From contig BSBK01006348.1 in NCBI GenBank assembly GCA_027943335.1, positions 619,001 through 683,000 on the forward strand: a DNA stretch of 64,000 bases. The letters are read 5' to 3'. Positions 23,509 through 35,389 of the stretch are shown here, piece by piece. A program made the position numbers and the translations under genes. This DNA is from Chamaecyparis obtusa (Eukaryota; Streptophyta; Pinopsida; Cupressales; Cupressaceae). The first letter of the stretch is position 1. Each line of letters starts with the position of its first letter. The notes beneath the pieces are model-generated. The model made no database searches and was not told the DNA's origin. It saw only the letters and a list, made by a program, of their open reading frames with translations.

Positions 23509-24436
23509 AAGAATGACAGTCCCAACCAGTGCTGAGAGGGGAGGGGTGAATCAACACCTCTAAAAACTTTTCTCTTAACTCTGGTAAAGTGTACTTATAA
23601 CTGTGAGCCAGACAGATTCAAACATATAATAACAATAAGCAAACAATCACACAGTGACACCAGATTTATCACGTGGAAACCCGATTAGGGTGAAAACCAT
23701 GGTGTGAGAAGACCTCGCAAATTTTGTACTCTTCTGGAGTACGCCCTGTTAGGAGCCTTCTCGGTTAAAAGATCAAAACACACTATTAGATGCGACCCGG
23801 TTAAGGAATTTGTTACAAGAGGCCAGTTAGTGGCTCCCTGGTTAGAGGACTTAGAACGCCTTTCAAGATGTCACTCAGTTAGGGGATTTGATACAAGGGA
23901 CCTATTAGAGTCCACCCAAATACTAGGATTTAACTATTGTAATTGCTAGAGAACAATAGAGGGATTGACCTTTTACAGATGGCTATGCATAGCCTGATAA
24001 GAGATCTGTTTGTGCTCAACTGAGAAGCATCACCAGGCGTTGCAAGTGTGTTCTCCTTTACTATTGTGCTTCTCTGTACACTCTTCTTTCTCACTTCTTT
24101 CTTCTTTCTTCTCTTCACCCTTGGCTTCTTTAGCACACAGGTTCACTCTTTTACTCGGTAGAATGAAGGCAACTTCTATTCACCTCAGGCAGAAGAATAT
24201 ATAGAGCCCTAGCCCTAGTTGCACTCATCATGCATGACCTAATGACAGATCCTTATCGGATTCATCACTCAGTGGAGTACTAGTTCACTAGGGAAACATC
24301 TGATGCATGCCCTTGATTTATCTGTTGTAAAAAGAAAACAATAGATGCATGTCAAGCATCTTTCCTTTTGTTGATGATTGTAGCATCAGTCAGATAAATA
24401 ATACCATTAATATGATCATTATGAGAAATGACATAT

Positions 24437-24442
<6 letters not shown>

Positions 24443-24474
<32 letters not shown>
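24443..24474 (+). repeat. TG microsatellite in LTR
   Basis: About 16 TG units, against about 11 in the partner LTR near 26629. The difference arose after insertion. Confidence 0.9.
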
Positions 24475-24476
<2 letters not shown>

Positions 24477-26157
24477 AAATTAGATTATAATTATTCTTAT
24501 AATAACTATTTAATTAATTGATAAAATAAAATAAATAATAATGAATAGACATGTCCTATGAAGGGACATGTCTCTTAATGTGTTTTCCTCAATATAAATA
24601 AGAGATCACTGCTCTTGGAAAATATATACCGAAGAGGCAATGTTGTTACATTTGCAGCGATCCTAAAAATTAACATGGTATCAGAGCCAGGTTGCAAATG
24701 TGGGAGAGAAATGATATGGAAGAGACTTCATACTGAGAGAGGGGTCTTTGTTTCATGAATGGGAGAGTTAGTTATTGGAGGATGTATGTGTCACAAGCCA
24801 TATTAATGGCTTCAGATGGTCAAAGATTTTATATTGATGTCGTTGTTTTCATATACTCATATCCATGTTTGGCTCGAGACACAGACGGTCCCGTTCCAAT
24901 CATAGTGAGTTCAAGACAGATCTCCAAACTTAAATCTTTTATACACGGCTCCATTCTGATGCACAGATGTGTTTTGGGCCGACTACCACTATCGACACCA
25001 TTTCCTCAATCATGCATTGTGCAAGAACCAACGCATAGCTAATGGATGTCTGGATAGCGTTCGTGAAGGGCACAAAGCAAATTGCTTGTACCAAGCGACC
25101 CAAAAGCTAGATGGGGGCACACCTAGAGATCGCCTTCCATGTCACTGCGACAACGCTTTAGAACAACTATCGCTGCCGAACGATAATGTGTATGCTCTCA
25201 CATGACACGACCTTTGTTTATTTCCAGATTGAGGTTGATTCACTAAACTGTAAGTTCTATGGCATGGACTAGACGAGCATGGAGATAGGAGTACACATGA
25301 TGAAGTGATAAAGCTTAATTTAAAATTACAGAGATACAAATATTGAAGACCAGTGATATGAAGACGCACTGGAAGACATATGTAAAGACAAAACAATTAA
25401 TCAGTTATAATAGAATTGATATTATGAGAAGGCAGTGAAAAGAATGTGATGGTCGACTTCTATGTTAACAAAGAAGATGAAATTGAGGAACTGGCAAGAA
25501 ATGAGCAGTGTGGATGCTGCCCCATTTATTCGCTTATGCTTCGTTTTATCTGCTAGCAAAGTTTTTGCAAGCACAAGGTAAGGTAATGTTAGAGGTAAGT
25601 ATTAATTGTTTATTTCTTATGAATATAAGTGAATATAGATTGGGAAATTGGTCACCTTAGATTATTATGTGGCATTAATAAGGAAATAATATGTTGAAAA
25701 TATAGATTAAAGTAGTTATATATAAGATGGAACAAATGCATATATGTTCAAATTTAGATATTTATCTATATTATATTGGAATGATCTTATATTATTATCC
25801 TTGCGTATTATATTAGTCTCTTTTTTATTTTTAATAAGTACTATAAAAGCTATTTATCTTCAGAGGGAGCAGATGATTCAATCAACTTGTGACAATCTTA
25901 ATCATGTGGATTGAGAGGGAGTTCACTATTGATGGTGAAGCACTTCTGAGGTAAACTTGATAGAATTGATTATTATACTTATGAATCATGAATGTTTTAA
26001 TGGGCCTACCCCCTGTGTAAATCATGAGGAAGTGACGACTTCCAAATGATTATCACTTGTATTTGCAGAAGTTATTGGAAGGTGACGATCTTACAATGAC
26101 TTAAAATCATGATATACATTATTTATAATGTTGAAACAGATCATGATGAATTAATGC

Positions 26158-26285
26158 AACAACTAAGTGTTAGATGTCATTAAGTTGACGGTCTATGAGT
26201 TGTTTGCATAAATATATCTTGTAAATCAACAACTAAGTGTTAGATGTCATTGATGGTCTATGAGTTGTTTGTATAAATATATTTA
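26158..26285 (+). repeat. Tandem duplication, about 64-bp unit
   Basis: The segment caacaactaagtgttagatg...ataaatata occurs twice with an 11-bp length difference. A second pair follows at about 26287-26390 (gtatttggtgaa...catgtgttgacattctg). Both lie in the interior of the small LTR element. Confidence 0.7.
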
Positions 26286-27693
26286 GGTATCTGGTGAAAT
26301 ATCATGTGTTGATATTCTGCAGGCCAGTACCTTATTGAGTATTTGGTGAATGTCATGTGTTGACATTCTGATAGGCCAATACTCAAGAGTTTGTGGATAG
26401 AATCGTCGATGGAGGCAATCTACATTTGAGACTATGTTTCTATTGATTACATCATGAGGATGATGCCTTTATTGCTTACATCATATGATTGATGTTGTCA
26501 AGTGTCTTAAGTGTTGACATTGGATTGATTTATCCTCCCTAGCTAAGAGGGAGTGTTGATGATTGTAGCATCGGTCAAATAAATAATACCATTAATATGA
26601 TCATTATGAGAAATGACATATTATATATGTGTGTGTGTGTGTGTGTGTATAAAATTAGATTATAATTATTCTTATAATAACTATTTAATTAATTGATAAA
26701 ATAAAATAAATAATAATGAATAGACATGTCCTATGAAGGGACATGTCTCTTAATGTGTTTTCCTCAATATAAATAAGAGATCACTGCTCTTGGAAAATAT
26801 ATACCGAAGAGGCAATGTTGTTACATTTGTAGCGATCCTAAAAATTAACACCTTTAAAAGAGATAACGCTTTCTTTTAAAGCCACTGATTCCGGCTTTAA
26901 AACCTCCAGACGCGCCCCAAACCGATCACCAGTTTAACTCAAAGACCTCCGGATTTGACGCAAAAAATCCGGGTCAAAGAGTTGGTTGGAACAAATAGTT
27001 GACTATGACTTCCTCGATTCACACCGAAGTCATTACTAGATCGGTAGAGATCCTCATGTTGTGAACAGGTAAGGGTCTTTGACCTATTACTGTCTCTTTC
27101 TTGGCTTACCGGTTGCACCTTCCTCGATTGTGTTGTTGACACCAGTTTGCAATTGCTCCCTCTGAGTTTGACTACACCGGTTGTAGCCAGGTCCTCGGTT
27201 GAAGGTTGAATCCTCCTTTTCTTGACTGTGTACATTACCCGGTTGCAGATGCTTTGTATAGTGACCAGTTCTTATATGTTGGCACCATCTGCCAAACCAT
27301 CCTTCTTTCATACAAAGCTCCTAGGATCTTTATGCTTTATAGAGATGACAAATCTCTATACTCATACTCTTTTGCCAATCAATGACAATACTTGTACCAG
27401 TAGAGGCTTACCGACCAGTTACCATCACTTAATGCCAACAATCTTCCCCTTTGGCATTGATGGGAAAACCTTGATGGGGAAACACAATATTGTATCACTG
27501 CTTCTGCTACAGTCTATTGACCGGTTGTTGCCAAACTCTCCCCCTTTTTGACAATAATGCCAAAGGCTAGTCAAAAAGACTACCTTTTTCTAATCTGCTC
27601 CCCCTATGAGCAACAACCCTTTTCATCAGTCCAGAAAAGATGAGATGTAACCCTCTGTTGAAGAATAATGAACTGATGATTACCTTTGCAGGT

Positions 27694-30600
27694 TTACTGA
27701 AGATCATGAAGGGGTATCACCCCTAATTTACCTCTGAGATACTCAAAAGTACTCTTTGGTAATGGCTTTGTAAAGATATCAGCAATTTGTTCCTTGGTGG
27801 GAACATACTCCAATCTCACCTCCTTGTCTTGTACCAACTCTCTGAAGTAGTGATACTTGATGGCAATGTGTTTTGTCTTGGAGTGCATAACAGGGTTCTT
27901 GGATATGTTAATTGCATTGCTATCACAATAGATAGCTATCGGTTCAGGTATTTGTTCTTTGATTCCTTCCAACAGTTGTTTGATCCAGATTACCTGTGTG
28001 CAATTGATTGCTGCAGCAACATATTCAGCCTCAGCTGTAGATTGTGAAAATCAATTTTGTTTCTTACTTGTCCAAAAAACAATTCTTCCACTAAGAAAGA
28101 ATGCACCACCACTTGTGCTCTTTCTATCATCAATGTTGTCAACCCAGTCTGCATCAGTGTATGCTTTTACCTCAAATCCTCCCTTATGTGGAAACCATAA
28201 ACCAAATTTCTCAGTTCCTTTTAGATACCTGAAGATTCTCTTTACTGCTATCAGATGTGTCGTTGGGATTAGCAGAGAATCTTGCCACTATGCCAACCGC
28301 ATGTGCAATGTCCAGCCTACTATGAACAGCATACTGCAATTTTCCTATCATGGACCGATACATTGTTTCGTTCACTTTTGCATCATCCTCCTTTGATAAC
28401 TTGAGGTTGGTTATCATTGGGGTTCCAACCGGTTTAGATTCAAAGTCCAAAGGTCTTAAGAATTTCTTTTATATACTTGGACTAAGAGATAAAAATACCT
28501 TCTTTTAGCTGATGTACCTGAAGTCCAATGAAGAATTTTATGGCGCCTATCATAGACATTTCAAATTCTTTCTTCATCTCTTCAGCAAAGGCTTTGCTCA
28601 TCTTTTCATCACCTCCAAAGATGATGTCATCCACAAAGATGTCATCAATCAGATTTTCATCTTTTCCCATCTTGAGATACATGTTGTTGTCCGCGGTTCT
28701 TATGAATACTATGGTTAGGAGATATGAATGCAACCTTTCATACCATGCCCTTGAAGCTTGCTTGAGCCCATAAAGAGCCTTTTTCAACTTATAGACCATA
28801 CCATCATTTTATGCAGATGTGAAGCCTTCGGGTTGTTCAATGTAGACTTCCTCTTCCAATATTTTGTTCAGGAATGCAGACTTGACATCCATCTGATATA
28901 CTTTAAATTTCTTATGTGCAGCATAGGCAAGAAGAATTCTCACTTCTTCCAATCTGGCCACCGGTGCAAAAGTTTCTCCATAGTCCAGTCCAACTTCTTG
29001 GGCATATCCTTTGCAGACCAGTCTTGCCTTATTTCTTATTACTTTCCCATCCTCAGTCAACTTGTTCCTATAGACCCATTTGGTCCCTATGACATTCTTG
29101 TCCTTTGGCCTTGGCACAAGCTCCCATGTGTCATTTTTCTCAATTTGCTCAATTTCTTCCTCAATGGCCTTGACCCAGTTGTCATCTTCTAGAGCTTCCC
29201 TTGTGGATTTGGGCTCTATACAAGAAAATAAACAGATATTCTCTTTGGCTTTTTTCTTGGTCAAGACTTTAGCATGTTTGTCACCAATAATGTTGTCAAT
29301 GGAGTGATATGTGACATACCTTGGGAGAACCGATTGGTGTTCCTGGTCAGACTCTTCCGGTTGAGCAATCTCTTCATCATTGTTTCTGACATCTTCTTAT
29401 TCACCATCCTATGTTGACCTATTGGCTTCAGGTGCAGTCTCCCGCCCTAGATGTCTATTCATGTGTATTTCTCTTTCATCTTCAGTTGTTGCTTCATTGA
29501 ACTCAAAGGCATTTCCTTGATTTTGGCCTTCAAGACTGTCATGATCACTATGACCGGTCTTCTTAATCGGTTCTGAAGATTCATCAACTTTTACATTGAT
29601 GCTTTCAATTATTTTGCCTGTTCTCTTGTTCAAATAGCGATAGGCCTTACTTTTGGTAGAGTAACCCAAAAAGGTTCCTTCATCGCTCTTGGGATCAAAT
29701 TTTCCAGAGTACATATGTCTTTTGATGTAACATTTACTACCAAAGATTTTGAAGTAACCTACACTAGGAGTATGCTTGAACCATAGTTCATAAGGAGTCT
29801 TACCGGTTCCCTTTTTGACTTGAGCTCGGTTCAGTGTGTAGACAGTAGTACTGACAACTTCTCTCCAAAAGTGATGAGGGAGATCCTTCTGAATCAACAG
29901 GGTTCTTGCACAATCAATCAGTGTCCTATTTCTTCTTTCTGCTACTCCATTTTGCTGAGGAGACCTTGGTGCAGAAAACTGTCTCTTTATTCCATGTTCC
30001 TCATAGTAATGAGTGAACTCCTGAGAGGTGTACTGACCTCCTCTATCTGACCTCAGGCACTTCAAGCTTTTACCGGTTTCCTTTTCCACTCTAGCCTTGT
30101 AGATTTTGAACATGTGGAAGGCCTCTGATTTCTCTCTAAGAAAGAGTGTCCACATCATTCTTGAGAAGTCATCTACAAAGATCATGAAGTATCGGTCTCC
30201 ATAATAGCTCTTTGTCTTCATTGGTCCACACAAATCTGTGTGCACAAGGTCTAGAACATTTTCAGCAGTAAAAGACTTATTGTTGAAGCTTGTTCTTGTC
30301 AGTTTTCCTAACTGACAGTCTTTACAAACACCACTGATGGGTTTTGTAATCTCAGGAAGTCCTCTAACTGATTTCTTTTTGCTCACTTTGACAATACTAT
30401 CAAAGTTTGTGGCAGAGTCTCTTGTGCTATAAACAGCTATTGTCTTCTTTGGAAACAAGACAGATTTTACTTGATTCTCCTATGATTGAAGCTATCAGAC
30501 AAGCTCCTTCCATTGAGTCTAGGTAGAACAGATTACCTTTGCTCTGTCTACCGATTGCAACATGGGTTCCAGACTAATTTTTGACTATACAGGAACCTTG

Positions 30601-31892
30601 TCCGAATTACAACAGGAATCCTTTGTTATTCAGTTGTGCAACACTTATTAAATTGTATTTGAGTCCTTCAACCCAGTATGCATCTTAACAGACAACACTA
30701 TTGCAGAGTGCAATAGAACCTTTTCCTTTAATGGCACAAGGAGCATTATTTCCGAAGGTTACTAATCCACTGTCATTGAGCTCCAAGTTGATAAACTTGT
30801 TATTGTCACCAGTCATGTGGTGAGTGCAGCCGCTGTCAATGATCCAATCATCATGCTGGTGTGATCTTATTATAAGTGCTACTTCACTTACCACTAGGCT
30901 CTCCTCTTTTATTGCAACAAATGCAATTTATGGATCCTCAGAGTCTTCAGATTCATTGTCTGTAACTCCTTCCTCTGCAAGATAGCATTCCTTCTTTGCT
31001 TTTCTCTTGAACCGGTCTCTCTTATCTTTATGTTCATTATCAAGACATCTTGTAGCAATATGTCATATCTTGTTGCAAGAGAAGCATTTCAAAGAAAGCT
31101 TTCCTTTGTAGTTCCCTTTCCCTCTTGGGAATCTCCTAGCGATGAGTGCTTCAAACTCATCTTGTTTCATCTCCTTTGAGAGCAGATTCTCAACAAGGTT
31201 ACCATTCTTACTGGTAGAGCAATTACTGGTTTCTGTTCCCTTTTTGGTGGAAAAGATGTTGACAGAAGACTTAAATGCTGCTTCCTGAATGGATAAGCTA
31301 TTATCAAAATTACTTAATTCAAAAGCAGTCAGCTTACCGATTAGGGAGTCTAGGGTGACTTTATCTTTGGTCACTGATCTGAGCTCTTGAATGGGAAAGA
31401 TCTTACTGGCATACTGAGGTCTGAGAGTTCTCAGTATTTTGCTAACCACCTCCTCTTCACTGAGCTTTCCTCCAGCGCTTCTGATGGAGTTGATCACCTC
31501 TTTGATCTAGTTGTTGTAATGCATGTGTCTTCTCCTTCATTCATCCTCATGTCATCATACTTTCCTTTGAGACTCTCGACCTTGGCTCTTTGAACATTTG
31601 GGTCTCCTCCATAAACCACTTGCAACTTGCCCCACATCTTGAAGGCAGAATCTAGATGTTCAATCTCATCTTAGACATGATCAGGTAGCGTGCTAGCTAT
31701 CATATCCATAGCAGTCATGTGCTCGGTTTTGATCTTCAGCTGATCGGGTGTCAGGGTGCCAGCGGGTTCACTATAATCAGTGGTAACATGATTCCAGTAT
31801 TGATCAGGGGTGGTTTTCATGTACAGCTTCATTCTGCTGCACTACAGAGTAAAGTTTTCTTTTGAAAACTTTGGTCCTTCCTTTCTCATCAT
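27694..31892 (-). pseudogene. copia-1 gag-pol polyprotein, decayed
   Basis: The start is the ATG pair at 31892. The gag (to about 31050) ends in a zinc knuckle CFSCNKI broken by TGA (Gly to stop). The protease motif DDWIIDSGCTHH lies near 30850. The integrase (29409-30458) has a CX2C-type segment (CKDCQLGK), HTDLCGP, LRSDRGG and PQQNGVAERRN, covering the D-D-E set. RT stretches run 28809-29264 ([10 protein letters not shown]) and 28482-28799 (FVDDIIFGGDE), separated by one TAA. At 28482 a TAG replaces the Gln of ISQSKY. A deletion frameshift follows near 28450. RNase H ends at 27694 with YCDSNAIN and ADIFTKPL. By eye it is close to copia-2 throughout, so both belong to one family. Confidence 0.9.
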
Positions 31893-31953
31893 CTTGTCTT
31901 TTTCCTTATGCTGTTAATCGGTAAAGAAAACAAAACTTGGCTCTGATACCAAT

Positions 31954-33391
31954 TGACAGTCCCAACCGGTGCTGAGAGGGGAGGGGTGAATCAGCACCTA
32001 TAAAAACTTTTTTCTTAACTCTGGTAAAGTGTTCTTATAACTGTGAGCTTGACAGATTCAAACATATAATAACAATAAGCAAACAATCACACAGTGACAC
32101 CAAATTTATCATGTGGAAACCTGATTAGGGTGAAAACCACAGTGTGAGGACACCACAAATTTTGTACACTTCTGGAGTACGCCCTATTAGGAGCCTTCCC
32201 AGTTAAAGGATCAAAACACACTGTTAGATGTGACCTAATTAAGGGATTTTTTACAAGAGGTCGGTTAGTGCCTGCCTGGTTAGAGGACTTAGAACACCTT
32301 TTAAGATGTCACCCTATTACTGTTAGGGGATTTGATACAAGGGACCTGTTAGAGTCCACCCAAATACTAGGATTTAACTATTGTAATTGCTAGAGAACAA
32401 TAGAGGGATTGACCTTTTACAGATGGCTATGCATAGTCTGATAAGATCTCTGTTTGTGCTCAACTCAAAAGCATCACCGGGCGCTACAGGTGTGTTCTCC
32501 TTTACTGTTGTGCTTCTCTACACACTCTTCTTTCTCACTTCTTGCTTCTCTTCACCCTTGGCTTCTTCAGCATACAGGTTCACTCTTTTACTCAGCAGAA
32601 TGAAGGCAACTTCTATTCGCCTCAAGCAAAAGAATATATAGAGCCCTAGCCCTAATTGCGCTCATCATGCATGACCTAAATACAGATCCTTATTGGATTC
32701 ATCACTCAGTGGAGTACCAGTTCACTAGGGAAACATCCGATTCATGCCCTTGATTTATCTATTGTAAAAAGAAAACAATAGATGCATGTCAAGCATCTTT
32801 CCTTTACAAGAGATAACGCTTTCTTTTAAAGCCACTGATTCCGGCTTTAAAACCTCCAGACGCGCCCCAAACCGATCACCAGCTTAACTCAAAGACCTCC
32901 AGATTTGAGGCAGAAAATCCCGGTCAAAGAGTTGGTTGGAACAAATAGTTGACTATGACTTCCTCGGTTCACACCAGAATCATTACTAGATCGGTAGAGA
33001 TCCTCATGCTGTGAATAGGTAAGGGTCTTTGACCTATTACCCGTCTCTTCCTTGGCTTACCAGTTGCACCTTCCTCGGTTGTGTTGTTGACACCGGTTTG
33101 TAGTTGCTCTCTCTAAGTTTGACTACACCAGTTGTAGCCAGGTCCTCGGTTGAAGGTTGAATCCTCATTTTCGTGACTGTGTACATTACCCGGTTGCAGA
33201 TGCTTTGTATAGTGACCGGTTCTTATATGTTGGCACCATCTGCCAAACCATCCTTCTTTCGTACAGAGCTCCTTGGATCTTTATGCTTTATAGACATGAG
33301 AAATCTCTATACTCATACTCTTTTGCCAATCAATGATAATACTTGTACCGGTAGAGGCTTACCGACCGGTTACCATCACTTAATGCCAACA
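31954..33391 (-). repeat. 5' LTR of copia-1
   Basis: 1438 bp, minus orientation, starting TGTTGGCATTAAG at 33391 and ending ...GGGACTGTCA at 31954, two bases from the primer site. A minus-strand TATA box (tctatatattc, about 32633-32643) lies roughly in the middle. Repeated aaccgg/ccggtt tetramer-rich motifs are spread through it. Only a few differences from the 3' LTR per 100 bp are seen by eye. Confidence 0.9.
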
Positions 33392-33396
33392 AAGAA

Positions 33397-34645
33397 AGGT
33401 AGTTGTACTAGAACCTAAAGTACAAAGGAAGAAGGCGCAATCGATCACAACTGAGCAATCTTTATCAGAAGAAGAAGACTCAGATGAAACCGAGATAGAA
33501 CAAACCGATACTTATATCAAAAGAAAGAAGACTGACAAACCGGTAAAGCAGGCGGAACCAAAATCAAAAAGGCAAACCGTTGATGAAATGATTGAAGGTA
33601 TAAAGACTAGAGGTGGAATGGCATCGGTTGAGAGAAGATATAAGTTGTCTAACGAAGAAGACAAAAGGAAAATTGAAGATGCTGTAATATATAGCTTGTA
33701 CAAATTCAGCAGAACCCCTATCGAGAATTCATGGCATGATTCCTGAAGAATTACATGAGCTTATTGAAGGAAGGTGGAAATCTTCAATGGAAAAAGAGAA
33801 AGAGCTCAGAATCAAGGCACTACTGGAAGTGCGAAACCACTTAGGCCTTGAAGAAGCAACCAATCAGGTAGATGCTCACAAAACTTTCAGATCAAAAAAA
33901 GGATTGGTCAAGTATTAATTGGAGAAGTGAAAATTGTTCATGACAAGGAGTTGTCATCTGGACAACCATACTTGAGGAGAAACAAAAGGATGAAGCTGAA
34001 TGTCAGAAGTCCTTGGTCAAATCAGAAGAGAACACCGGGAGAGGGAAAGGCATTCTGGGAATAGATACACCGATCTACCAAAAGCCAACAATCAAACCAG
34101 TTATTGTGAACATCACTGAAGACACCAATGGTGATCTAACTCCACCAACTATTTTAGCATCTCCAGTAAAAGGTAAAGCAAAAACTACTGCTGTTGATGA
34201 TATAGTTGACGAAATCATAGATTTTGGAAAGGTTAGCAATGTTGCAAAATGGTACAGTGGCTTAGGCGCTGATGATAAGGCTAAATTAGAACTCGCCCCG
34301 TTAGAAATTTTTCTTGAGTTCAACTATGGACCCAAGGATTATAGGTCCATCTTCCTAGTAGAACTTAATAAAAGGCTCCTAATAAAATGGAGAGGAGTAG
34401 TAAAAGATGAGAGAATAATAAGGAAAGTTCTAGATCAAATAGAACCAGGTCTAGATGAGGAAGAAATCAAAATTCTAATTGAAGCAAAGATACTAAACCT
34501 GGACTCCCGAGACAAAGTGGTCAAAATCATAAATGGCCAAGAACAAGAAGTTTGTGAAGAAACAGTAAAATTATGGAAGAATCATGATTTCACCTCTCCA
34601 ACAAAGAAGCAAGAAAAATTGACACCTCTTTCAACAGGTCCATAG
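33397..34645 (+). pseudogene. Decayed gag-like ORF, part 3 of 3
   Basis: Directly after the copia-1 TSD, the frame of part 2 continues (VVVLEPKVQ) through a Glu/Asp- and Lys-rich segment to a TGA near 33758. Frameshifts then lead to the open stretches 33736-33918 and 34013-34645. The last is a 210-codon segment with KWYSGLGADDKAKLEL and KDYRSIFLVELNKRL. The frame continues past the TAG at 34643 for about 40 codons. The protein family is not recognised. Removing copia-1 joins parts 2 and 3, but the decay in both is older or independent. Confidence 0.6.
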
Positions 34646-35176
34646 GATAATTATCAAGTTCCACTAACAAAGGCAATGGCCCTACTAGAAATATCAATGG
34701 ACACTGAGGCATCTAAGAGAAAAGGTGATGAGACAAGAGACACAACCGGTGATAATAGGTGTTCCTGTTTTTGAGTTTTTACCTTTTTTCTGAAAAAATG
34801 ATGCTTTGTACTCTTCAAATCATAGTATTTTGCCGTCAATTTTGGGGCATTTTGCTAATATGCAATAGTTTGGAGGGTTTCATAGCTATTCTTAGTGTGT
34901 ATCTATGTTTCCAGGAAAGGATAGTTCAATTATCCAACATCAGGTTGGGTGTTTTTGTGATGATTTCTGGTCAGCGGTTTTGCCAATTCTAGGAGGGTCA
35001 GTGGAAGAGTCTATGGCAGGATCTACTCTATTGTTGCAAATCATTTTGAAGGGGACCACCTCTGTCTTCTTTTTGTTTTCTTGGTCATTAACATTTTGCA
35101 GATCCAAGGAGGGTCTTAGCAACGGAAGAATGTTTTGAAGAATTTGTGACCAAAAGACAATAGTTAGACAATGACC
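34646..35176. other. Non-coding stretch, possibly 3' untranslated part of the gag-like element
   Basis: Apart from the short ORF tail to about 34775, I see no gene. T-rich stretches and the overlapping short ORFs (34759-35138) carry no recognisable features. Confidence 0.4.
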
Positions 35177-35389
35177 ATTAAGGGAGGGTATTAGAATATT
35201 GTAATGTTTCTTTAATGGTCATCTTAATTAGCCTTTAGTTTATTAGGTAGTTTCTATTTCCGTCTTTAGTTCACGATTGTTTCTTTTACAAGCATTGTCT
35301 TTGTAAATCTATATAAGGATATTTCATCTCCTCTATTTAATACAACACATTCATTATTTTACCATAATATTCCTTGCCCTTATTTACAT
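35177..35389 (+). repeat. LTR-like fragment with polypurine tract and TATA box
   Basis: A purine tract (attaagggaggg, 35177-35188) precedes tattagaatattg, a possible mutated TG start. A plus-strand TATA box (ctatataagg, about 35317-35326) is followed by a polyadenylation-like taatacaacac. This fits a short 3' LTR of a plus-strand element, perhaps the gag-like one upstream. The right end is unclear because the next element's LTR start abuts it. Confidence 0.45.

Larger units (their letters stand above)
24369..26850 (+). mobile_element. Small non-autonomous LTR element (2482 bp), TSD ccttt
   Basis: LTRs of 307 bp (24369-24675) and 297 bp (26554-26850) begin TGTTGATGATTGTAGC and end AAAATTAACA. 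They differ by about three substitutions plus the length of a TG microsatellite. The primer site tggtatcagagcc directly follows the left LTR (24676-24688), and a purine tract ctaagagggag directly precedes the right one. TSDs are ccttt at 24364-24368 and 26851-26855. The 1.9 kb interior has no recognisable gag or pol; ORFs at 24755-25205 are short and unplaced. The primer-site spacing and purine tract are the same as in copia-3, so a copia-3-like element may supply its enzymes. That is an inference. Confidence 0.92.
23514..27440 (-). repeat. 3' LTR of copia-1, interrupted by a nested element
   Basis: It begins, as read on the plus strand, tgacagtccca and ends atgccaaca, matching the 5' LTR at 31954-33391. 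The match breaks at 24368 and resumes at 26856 where the small LTR element 24369-26850 inserted. Without that insertion the LTR is about 1.44 kb, like its partner. Confidence 0.9.
23514..33391 (-). mobile_element. copia-1: Ty1/copia LTR retrotransposon, TSD aagaa
   Basis: The element lies on the minus strand with a 5' LTR at 31954-33391, primer site 31939-31951 (TGGTATCAGAGCC), a gag-protease-integrase-RT-RNase H region (31892-27694), a polypurine tract at about 27441-27455 and a 3' LTR at 23514-27440 that is itself interrupted. The 5-bp TSD aagaa is exact (23509-23513 and 33392-33396). The gene order, integrase before reverse transcriptase, is that of Ty1/copia. Many stops and frameshifts make it inactive as read. 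It sits inside a plus-strand ORF whose frame is restored when the element is removed. Confidence 0.92.

Noticed and set aside
24755..25205. Possible coding region in the small LTR element at 24369
   Set aside because: Short overlapping frames only; no gag, knuckle or enzyme motif, and the element is otherwise non-coding.
28512..29307. Plus-strand ORFs opposite the copia-1 RT region, and similar ones opposite copia-2 and copia-3
   Set aside because: They are antisense shadows of well-supported polyprotein frames.
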